64,000 bases of DNA from Atherinomorus stipes (taxonomy: Eukaryota > Chordata > Actinopteri > Atheriniformes > Atherinidae): NCBI GenBank assembly GCA_023101725.1, contig JALJCO010010468.1:1-64000 (forward strand), read 5' to 3'. Made by a program: the position numbers and the translations under genes. How positions within the stretch are numbered: position 1 is the stretch's first letter; each line of letters opens with the position of its first letter. This document shows, in pieces, positions 55,161 through 64,000 of this stretch. The notes below the pieces were generated by a model that saw nothing but the letters and a program-made list of their open reading frames with translations, ran no database searches and was not told where the DNA came from.

Positions 55161-57946
55161 AAGATCGTCTTTTCGGATCAAATGAATAACGCCTACAAAA
55201 AGTCTGCGGGTTTTTTTTGTGTGTGTGTTTGTTTTTGTTTGTTTGTTTTAACCCACTTAGTAAAAAAAAGGTAATGAAACTATGAAATTTTACTCACTAT
55301 GTGAAACATTGTGTCTTTTTGTTTATTGTTTGCTGTCAGAGTTTCAGGATGCGTGTTGGTGTTTTGCTGAACGTATGAGCGCTCTTACCTTATCTCTTCC
55401 TCTCTGCCGGGCGTCACCCTCTACGCTTTCTACAGCATGGGACGTCCGGTGGCCAAGCCCATGGATCTAACCTACAGTAACCTTTGCCCAAGCTGAGTAA
55501 CCTTTTCCAGTGACGCGATTTCTCACCTGAGCTGGCGAGCCAGATAAGTGTAAAAGCTGGTTCCCCCAATGAAGAAAAAAAAAAAGATATGGAAATAGGC
55601 TATGGGGAAAATTAACAGTTTAATTTATTTACTTCCATTTGACTGCACAGAAGTGAGAAAAAGTGCTTTTTTTTACTCTGCACCTACACGGAACATTTTC
55701 CAAAAAGAAAAAAAAAAGAAATTAATTGAACTTATTTCTTTGAATGCTTTCAAGTCTAGATTTACCTTTTAATTACCTTTTAAAATTGTAACTGTTTTAA
55801 TTATTTGTATTGCATAACTTGTACAGTAAGTATATGTAGGTATCTTGTACTTCTGTTGCCTCTTGGCCAGGACTCCCCTGAAAAATAGGTTTTTAATCTC
55901 AGTGGGACTTTCCTGGTTATATGAAATAAATAAATAAATACAGTTCAGCTTGCAAATATTGTAGTTTAAGCTCTTGAAAATGGCTGATTTTTGTCTTAAT
56001 GTGTTAGTGTGGTTTTTCCATCTCTCTGTTGACAGCAACAAAACATGTTTTATTTGTTTATTTATAGGATAAACCCCTTGAGATGTGCCATCTTGTTTTC
56101 GAGGGGGTCCCCCCAACATGTTGATTTTCATATCAAACTATGGGAAGAAAACAGTGCACCAGTTATTTGCATACCCTCCTTGTGATAGACCTTTCCCAGA
56201 TTGCAAAATAATGTGGTCCAAATTAGCCAAAATGTACAATTTTTGGGGCCCAAATTTGGCCTTAACATATGTTGACCAAGTGTAAGACCAGCTGCCAAAA
56301 CTCAGCCACATGACCACCACATGTGGCCCACAATAAAATTGTGATATTCCATGTCTAGGCAGGCATACCATGTTAGGACCACTTCTGGCCCACAAATACT
56401 TGCTGTCCAGGGCATCAACTGACAAATGGACCACATGTGGCCCTCTGGAGACTTGCCATAATCCAAATCAGGCTAGCAACTGACATTGGGTGACATGTAG
56501 ATCTGACATGTAGGCTGTATTTTACTCAAATATGTTTGCTATCTGGGTTTATTTGATCTCTGTTGATACCTGACCGCAGAGACTTTAAAGTGTTGATATA
56601 GGTACACAGATGATAACAGTACCCCTGCTGTGCGAGATTGCAACAAGAGAATTTCCTGGAATCGAGGCCAGGATTTTGCTTTGGACCTTCAAGTTGTACT
56701 TCCTGTCCTCTTCCTGTTTGCTAAATGTGTTCTTGTGAAACGTGCCTACTAGCACAGGCTCTGCTGAGTTGCTCTGTACGTATGTGTCTGTGATGGTGTG
56801 ATTGTTTGTAAAGCAGCCATATCCGTCCCCCACTGTTTGCATGTATTTGTTTGTTGGCAAATCATTTTCATGTGTGAATAGTGAAAGCTCTTTGCAGGCA
56901 GTAAAATCAACTCTATGTTTCCAAAAAGCTGTTTCTTCTGTCACCCTTCTAGATGGCACTGTTGGGCTGCAGAAACGTTTGGCCTTGACTTTTAACAGGC
57001 CTGCAATCAGACAAGGTTACAAAGGATAATAGTTCAGTATAAAGTAGAATTGGTGTGCAGCCCAGTGTTTCATCGGTGTCACATTCATGATTAAGACAAT
57101 GATGATAACATCTGATAATTTGATTCCCTTATCAATTTTCAACCCCTCCTCTCAAGGTTTTAACCTTGAGTTTGGGATAATGAAACATCAGTCTGGTTGG
57201 CTCTTACCTGTGTGCACAAAGACTGTTAATAACCTATCCATTCCCAAACTGATAGAGCTGATAAGGATCCAGCTATAATAGCATCAAAGAGAGGGTTAAA
57301 GGGAGAAGGGACCTGCTCTACACACACACTGCAGCCAGCTTTAATATCGACTCTAATTCATTCAGATGAGACAGAAAATCTTCAAACTTTAAATGAACAG
57401 TGTACTTGTTCACGGATAGATTTTTAAAACATTTCACAGATACGTTTTTGTTTGCTATGTGTTCAGTTACGTTTTGCTTACAGAACATACATTAATATTC
57501 AGTCCTTACAGAAGATTTCAACTTTAATTTAAAAGGTTTTATGAGATCTGATGAAGTGGCAAGGGATTAATTCCTCATATAATCTAAACAGCATTAATTT
57601 CCTGGTTTTACCTGGTTTCATTTATCTCATGAATAAGAATGAACTCCTGTAAAGAAAAAAAGCACCTATCCTCAGCAAACAACTTCAAGAGAAACTGTAT
57701 CTAAGAAAGCAATAAACCATTTAAATTTTCTGCAGGAGGATAGTTTTAATCCTTATTTAAATAAAGGATAGAGCATGTTTTTTTACTTTGACCTTATTAG
57801 TATTGCTGTTTCAGTGTACCAATAGTTACCATATACTTGATGTTGAGCTGCCAGTCAGTCAGAGTTCATTTTTTTCTGTAAGGGAAAGAAAAGAGTAGCA
57901 AATGTACAGTAGGTGATTATAGGAAACAAATAACCCTTAGCTCTTT

Positions 57947-57949
<3 letters not shown>
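55161..57949. other. Intergenic upstream of sptlc2
   Basis: No gene is supported. About 56,215-56,460 repeats ATGTGGCCCACA-like motifs and may be an old repeat. Confidence 0.45.
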
Positions 57950-58002
<53 letters not shown>

Positions 58003-58275
58003 TTTTATATTCCCGTGGGGTATATCCACTGACATAATGCATTCCCTAGCCCCTTACCCCAAACCTAACGCTCATAACTGATTGCATAAACCTAGCCCTT
58101 GTCCTAACCCTAAGCAAAACCTTAATCTCTAAAACCTAATCTTGACCCTCAAAACGGGGTTCATACCTGTGGGGACCGGGAAAATGTCCCCATGAGGGCA
58201 AGACGTCACCATGGTGATGGTAAAAATCTGGAACATGGTCCCCACAATGTTGCAAAAACACACACACAAATTTCA
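57950..58275 (-). repeat. (CA)n tract and inverted copy of the TG-linked fish repeat
   Basis: A (CA)n tract at about 57,950-57,996, then sequence (ATAATGCATTCCCTAGCCCC, TTGACCCTCAAAA, GTCCCCACAATGTTG) that is the reverse complement of the family at 4,900-5,450. Confidence 0.8.
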
Positions 58276-61200
58276 ATTTAATTCCAGTAAAACATGAAGA
58301 AACCTATATTTCTGTTACTGCAGAAAGTTTAGTAAGGGGTAGGTTCCGGTGGATATCTTGTTTAAATTCAATATATTCAAGATGATTAGTCTTTGTAACC
58401 ACTACTAACATTGTCCCAAATTATATCTCAGTAATATTCTTGTGCTATGAAGCTTTCATTTTGATTATGTAACACACTGTCCAGGACTACTCTGTACCTA
58501 ATTGAAACATTTTCTTCATATCTAATGTATTTTTCATCACAAGCTTTTATATTTCATGAATTATTCTGTTCCTCTAAATGCTGAAAGTGGAGTGTGATTT
58601 CAACCTTTTTTTATCATTATGATTATTATAGATTATTTTTTGTTCAACAATTTCTACTGGAAAATGTATTCCTTTGAACTTGTAGCTGACACAAAGGAAC
58701 ATCCCCATTAAACTATTTTAACCCTTTAATTCTATGTGTATCAAATTTGATATACCGTTTTTAAGACCTTTTGCATCACTTTATGGGAAAAAGATTTGCT
58801 CAAAACTCCATTTACCCAATCTGATACTGTACCTGTTTTCTGCCCTTTGGTGGACACTTTTGCACTACATTTTTTGACATCACGCCGTATTAAATGGTAA
58901 ATCTACAAGAATTAGCTTTGTTAGTTTTATTAAACATTTGGTAAAGAAGCCAAATAAAGACTACATAAAAAAAAAATCTGCCTGTTTTTTCTTGGGTCGG
59001 ACTTAAGGTTTAACTTAAGAGTTGACTGCTTTATTAAGATTGAAAAAAATATCTATTAACACTCATATTTCACATGAGGTGGAAGTGGAACAATTAAGCT
59101 GACAGTATTAGATGATGTTTTTTTCCCAATTACACATATAACCTTGAACTAAGATGCGTTCGTCTTTTAATTTTATTTTGAATCATTTGTTCATTTCCAA
59201 AGCTAGAAATTAATTTGTTTCAAGATAATACAGTACTTTTAAGTGGAATATCTTAGCAAAGTAACTTATTTGCTGTGAAAGAAATGCTTTTAGCATGGCT
59301 ATATAAAAAAGCACCTCAAGACCTCTAGGCAAAACAAAATTAAGAAAAAATAAAGTGAGAGGGTCATTTGTTTGAATCAATCACAAGTTTTAAATTTGAT
59401 ACCTTAGCAAGCACGGCTTGGTTGTGAAATTTTGTTGTTAGCATAATAAGGTACCTGCATGCTATATCTGAAAGCTGAAACTTATCATTCATAACCTCTA
59501 GGCAAAACAAAATCAACCATAAAACACAGTATAAGGCTAAAGAGACATTTATTTGACCAAACACACTCGGGTAAATTAAATGTGAAGTATGAAAAGCTGC
59601 TTTATTTGTTACATAGTTAATTAAAGAAACATAGCTTGCTAGGCTAACATGCTGTGTGCCAGCACACTAGAATGCTAAAACCGAGCCTGCATTGTTCAAA
59701 TTCACATGTAGGTGTTGTGGAGCTGCATGGCTTATTGAAAATAAGCTCAGTAACACACAAATTAACTTAAATAAAGACAACTCTAATTGTGCAGTAATGA
59801 CTTGATAATCTACCATTATGCAATTCAATAGTGAAACCTGACCTATTTGCGATCCATGTGAAGAGCTCCACTAAAATTTCACTGTACAGATTACGACTCT
59901 GAACTAGCTTGTAAGATAGACAAAGACAGAGGTAATTTCTGGTTAATTTAATAGTCCTCTATCTCTGCTGTACAGAAACTGGCAGTGATGCTTTTGCAGA
60001 ATATGTCCCTGGACAGAGAGAAGATGGTCCTATTGCAAGCACTCTCATTGTGTGGTGACAGGCCACAGGCGTTTTCATTCTCCACGATTACTAAACAACT
60101 GCATTCACAAAAGGGTATTTTTCAAGTGATTGAAGAAATTATAAAAACTCTTTGCTTCCCATTGCATCATGAATCTGAATATTACCAGTAAAAGTGGCCA
60201 TATATATGCCAAAATGATTTCCCTGTTGGGTTAAACATTATGATAGTATCATAATTGAGTCTCTGTGTCACAGCCGATGCTCTAACAGGAATATTCAAAT
60301 GATTACTCTTTGCAGCAATTTCCCTGCTTTGATGTGATTTAATGAAATCATCAGGAGAATCAATTTCTCCTCCTATTCCCCTGACAGCCTATTAAGACCC
60401 ATTGCTACAGGAAGTCTTGGCAAGCGGCCATTTTTCATACTTCCCTGGCATCTAAATAGGTAAATAAAAAATGATGAACTCATGGTACTACACAAGTTAC
60501 CATATAAATGACTATTAATGAGTACTTGTTTCAAGAGATTGTGCTGATACACAGTGCATGTATTGGGAAGTCAAGACCCAATCAATGACCCATTCCAGCT
60601 CTCTGGAAGTTCCTCTTTGTTTTCAGTGACTGTATTACAAGATTTTAATCACTGTCTGAAACATTGCAAAAGGCCAGTTGAAGTTGTAAGGGACAATAAA
60701 GATGAGTGCGATGATTACATAATGCAAAATAAAAATTCATTGCAACATCAACATGACAAATATAGGCGACTACTACTGTATCCCACATCTTATTGCAAGG
60801 TGTTTCCTCTGCAGCACTTCACTCAAATAAAGATATTGACAGATGCATCAATCAGTTCATGACACTGAAAATTCCCAAAGGAGTCATCATGCACTGTCAC
60901 CACAGTTGGACGGGCCCTGTTGGCAGTGTGAAGCATGGAAGCTGAATTCTTACTGACACAGCCATTAGAGATTGTTACACCTGTCTAAATCTTCCCCATT
61001 TAAAAGATTATCCATATTGGAAGCCACTCAGGAAAGGACAGATTCTTCTCTGCAGGAATCAAGTAAGGCAGGCGTGACAGACAGATTGACCGGCAGACTA
61101 TTTCACAAAGAGCGGTAGAGTCTGTCCAGCTCTTCACTTTCAGTATAATGATGAATGAGTTCCGGCCCTGCATGCGCACAGGTGAGGAACTAATGAAGAA

Positions 61201-61494
61201 GAAGTGCCGGGGTGACATTGGAAAGACAGGCTACTCAGGTGTGTACTGTTAGTGCTGAATGTAAGTTTGACTGACCTAATTTACTGATTATGCCGTAGTA
61301 TCCTGTGTTCACACAAGACATTCACACCATGAACCCTAAGGAAGTCTGCAGATTGTTATGTTGAGAAAACATTTTAAATAAATCTTACAGAACAGGGTAA
61401 TAATGTAGGCGAAGTTTTACTTAACAAAGAAAACATTAAGCTGAAATCTTATATTAAAGTATAAAAATACAATAGTTATTTCCTTAAAGGTACA
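58276..61494. other. Intergenic, mostly featureless
   Basis: AT-rich. The only unusual part is a less AT-rich island at about 60,890-61,240 with splice-like signals (see findings). No gene is supported. Confidence 0.45.
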
Positions 61495-62665
61495 GTATGT
61501 AAGAATTACTGGCATCTAGTAGTAAAGATGGGTATTTGAAAGAAAATTTTTTCTTTCCAAACCTCCATGGTCCTGTGTGAAAAAGTGATTGCCCCCTCTG
61601 TTAAAACATAAATTAACTGTGGTTAATCTTTGGAAAACTGAGTTCAATTTCTCTAGCCACACCAAGGCCTGATTACTACCACACCTGTTCTCAATCAAGA
61701 CATCACTTAAATAGGACCTGCCTGACGAATTTAAGTAGACCAAAAGATCCTCAAAAGCTGGACATCATGCTGCGATCCAAAGAAATTCAGGAAAAAATTA
61801 GAAACAAAGTGAATGAGATCTATCAGTCTTGAAAATGTTCCAAAGCCATTTCGAAAGCTTTGGGACTCCAGCGAACCACAGTGAGAGCCATTATCCACAA
61901 ATGGTGAAAACATGGAACAGTGGTGAACCTTCCCAGGAGTGGCTGGCCGACCAAAATTACCCCAAGAGCACAGCGACGACTCATCCAAGAGATCACAAAA
62001 GACCCCAGAACAACATCCAAAGAACTGCAGGCCTCACTTGCCTCAGTTGAGGTCAGTGTTCATGACTCCACCATCAGAAAGAGACTGTCCCATTACATCT
62101 GGTGTAAAAGTAACATGGCATTTCAGAAAAGGAACATCTTACCAAAAGTAAAATATGGTGGTGGTAGTGTGATGGTCTGGGGCTGTTTTGCTGCTTCAGG
62201 ACCTGGAAGACTTGCTGTGGTAAATGGAACCATGAAATCTGCTGTCTATCAAAAAAATCCTGAAGGAGAATGTCCGGCCATCTGTTCATGACCTCAAGCT
62301 GAAGCGCACTTGGGTTCTGCAGCAATAATCCAATACAATAATCCAAAACACACCAGCAGTTGTTGCTGCTAGGGGTGGCCCAACCAGTTATTAGGTTTAG
62401 GGGCAATCACTTTTTCACGCAAGGCCATTTAAGTTTGGATTTTTCCCCCCTTACTAATAAAATTTTTCATTTAAAAACTGCATTTTCTGTTTACTTGTGT
62501 TATCTTTGTCTCACATTTAAATTTGTTTGTTGATCCGAAACATTTAAGTGTGACTAACATGCAAAAAAGTAAGAAATCAGGAAGGGGATAAACACTCTTT
62601 CACACAGCTGTATATCACTTTTTTCTGCCATTGACCTTTGACTTTTTTTACATACTGTACCTTTA
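61495..62665. mobile_element. MITE with perfect 18-bp ends, split by a Tc1 insert
   Basis: TAAAGGTACAGTATGTAA at 61,495-61,512 and its exact reverse complement at 62,648-62,665. Nearly all of the interior is a Tc1-like element, so the original MITE was only about 130 bp long. TTAA or TA may be the target site; no 8-bp duplication is seen. Confidence 0.8.
61569..62612 (+). pseudogene. Tc1-like transposon with deleted transposase
   Basis: The ends GTGTGAAAAAGTGATTGCCC (61,574 on) and GATAAACACTCTTTCACAC (about 62,588-62,606) are related inverted repeats. A transposase start at 61,767 (MLRSKEIQEKIRNKVNEIYQ) meets a stop after 22 codons. A helix-turn-helix part (61,920-62,085: SGWPTKITPRAQRRLIQEI) runs directly into VKYGGGSVMVWGCFAASGPG, so about a hundred codons with part of the DDE core are missing. 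Not functional. Confidence 0.88.
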
Positions 62666-63464
62666 ATAAGCAGTCCAGCACATTATTGAAATTAATAAAC
62701 TTAAGTGTTAATTTTCATTGTTAAATTCACCGTATTCACATCGATTAATTATCTTTTTTGCTGTATTTTTCTTATATTGCTTATATATTGCTTTCCTCTG
62801 TGGCTACATGCTAACCTCAACTTGAAAAGTAAATCTAAAATGATTAATTAAATATGAATTAAATTCTTCACGTTCATTGTACTTATTTTACAGAAGCTAG
62901 ATGCTTTCTCTGACAACGTTTTAAATAATCTGTGCCATTAAAGTGTGCATTCTCGTTGGCCACTAGTTTCCTTGTGAAGTGGACCACTCAGTGTTTTCAC
63001 AATGTTGAGAAGAACTTAACTGTTCATTCAAAGAAAGCTGAATAGCAGTATTACTCACCAGTCTCTGTAACTTGTAGGCCTATGTGTTAAAAAAAAAAAA
63101 AAAAAAAAAAAATTCCCCACAAACCAAACAAACAAAAAACCAAAAAGAAAACATGCATAACTCTGCGGATTCAGGTCTGAAATATCAATGGACAGATGTG
63201 TCCTCCGTGCAAATACCTGGCAGAGCTCTCTCAGTTTGGAAAATCAGAAACATATACCTTAAAGGTGATTGCAGAGACTATTCTGAAGCAATACTGATGT
63301 CATGTTTTTCCCATAATGGAGTAGGGTCACATTAAGAATTTTTTTTTTTACAGACTTTGAGAATACAGTTGTAATATTTCAAAAAGTCATAAATTCTAAA
63401 AAAAAAAAAAAAAAAAAATTTTTACAAGAATGAAGTGGAAATTTACAAGAATGAAGTATTATTT
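62666..63464. other. Intergenic with A tracts
   Basis: A tracts at about 63,087-63,111 and 63,400-63,418, and otherwise no recognisable feature. Confidence 0.5.
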
Positions 63465-64000
63465 TAAAGGTAGAGTCCGAAGTCCTCCACCGTTTCTGTT
63501 TGCAAACAACAGTATTCAAACTGAGCGCCCCTCCCTCTCAGGCTAAAGGCTGCCTCGTTCTTCAGCCTATTCAGCTTCAAGCCTCTCCTTCAGAGCTTTG
63601 AAGCGGGTAAAAGTCAAACTAATATTAACACTGGTTTTTCAACATGCACCATCTAAAGCTCTTACCTGTTCTTCGGTGCATCCACCGTTTTTCTTTCTTT
63701 CTTTTTTTTCCTTCGAGAGTTCGAGTGACTGGCGTCTGCTCCAATCATGAGCTTATTTCCACACAGCGTCATGCTCTGAGCTCTGTCATTGGCTGGTGAT
63801 ATAAACAGAAATCTCCACCCAGAAATGTCCCGAACAGACCAAAACAAAGGCAAATGGCAAATTACAGACAGGGGAAGTGAGAGCTGCATTGAAACGCAGC
63901 ACTGCACACGAGTAAAGGCCCAAAGGCGTGGTTTGAGACAGATTTCACTTGCACAAGTCAAACGTTTATTTTTAGGGGGGAACGTCGGACTCTACCTTTA
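63465..64000. mobile_element. MITE, 536 bp, ending at the window edge
   Basis: Ends TAAAGGTAGAGTCCGA (63,465 on) and TCGGACTCTACCTTTA (to 64,000): perfect inverted repeats of 16 bases, so the element appears complete. The start resembles, but differs from, the MITE at 61,495. Confidence 0.85.

Overview
The window looks like nuclear DNA from a ray-finned (teleost) fish. It is AT-rich, contains many introns, and carries typical fish repeats: hAT and Tc1 DNA transposons, LINE tails, a tRNA-derived SINE and a Ty3/gypsy remnant. Two multi-exon genes, both on the minus strand, could be rebuilt exon by exon from splice signals and reading phase. No bacterial-type operon, CRISPR array or prokaryotic system is present.

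Genes. sptlc2 (12 coding exons, 54,980 down to 39,875, 566 aa) encodes the catalytic PLP-binding subunit of serine palmitoyltransferase, the first step of sphingolipid synthesis. ism2 (6 coding exons, 36,791 down to 28,740, 471 aa) encodes a secreted isthmin with a signal peptide, a TSP1 domain and an AMOP domain. All exon phases join without a break and every intron is GT-AG except ism2 intron 2, which has a GC donor. The tandem order SPTLC2 then ISM2 on one strand is also that of human chromosome 14q24.3, which supports these paralogue names over SPTLC3/ISM1. The two proteins have no known shared pathway; the linkage is ancestral synteny. One further gene, tRNA-Leu(CAG), lies at 5,586-5,668.

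Layout. 1-28,500 is transposon-dense intergenic DNA: a gypsy integrase tail cut by a hAT MITE, a 1.68-kb hAT-like element with an exact 8-bp target duplication, LINE tails, a nested hAT-like element, two Tc1 remnants, two copies of a TTAA-ended MITE, three hAT MITE copies in two families, a long hairpin and a SINE. 28,552-36,791 is ism2. 36,792-38,190 is intergenic and holds the ism2 promoter region. About 38,190-54,980 is sptlc2, including a long 3' UTR and a 4.6-kb intron with a nested repeat and a long A tract. 54,981-64,000 is upstream DNA with a CpG-containing promoter region, a (CA)n-linked repeat, a MITE split by a Tc1 element, and a MITE that ends exactly at the window edge.

I found no clearly new biological system. 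The observations most worth checking are the GC-AG intron, the inverted repeat just after the ism2 stop codon, the group of hAT-like MITEs sharing a GGGCGATA end, and a repeat-borne ORF with a membrane segment and amphipathic helix at 8,984-9,442.
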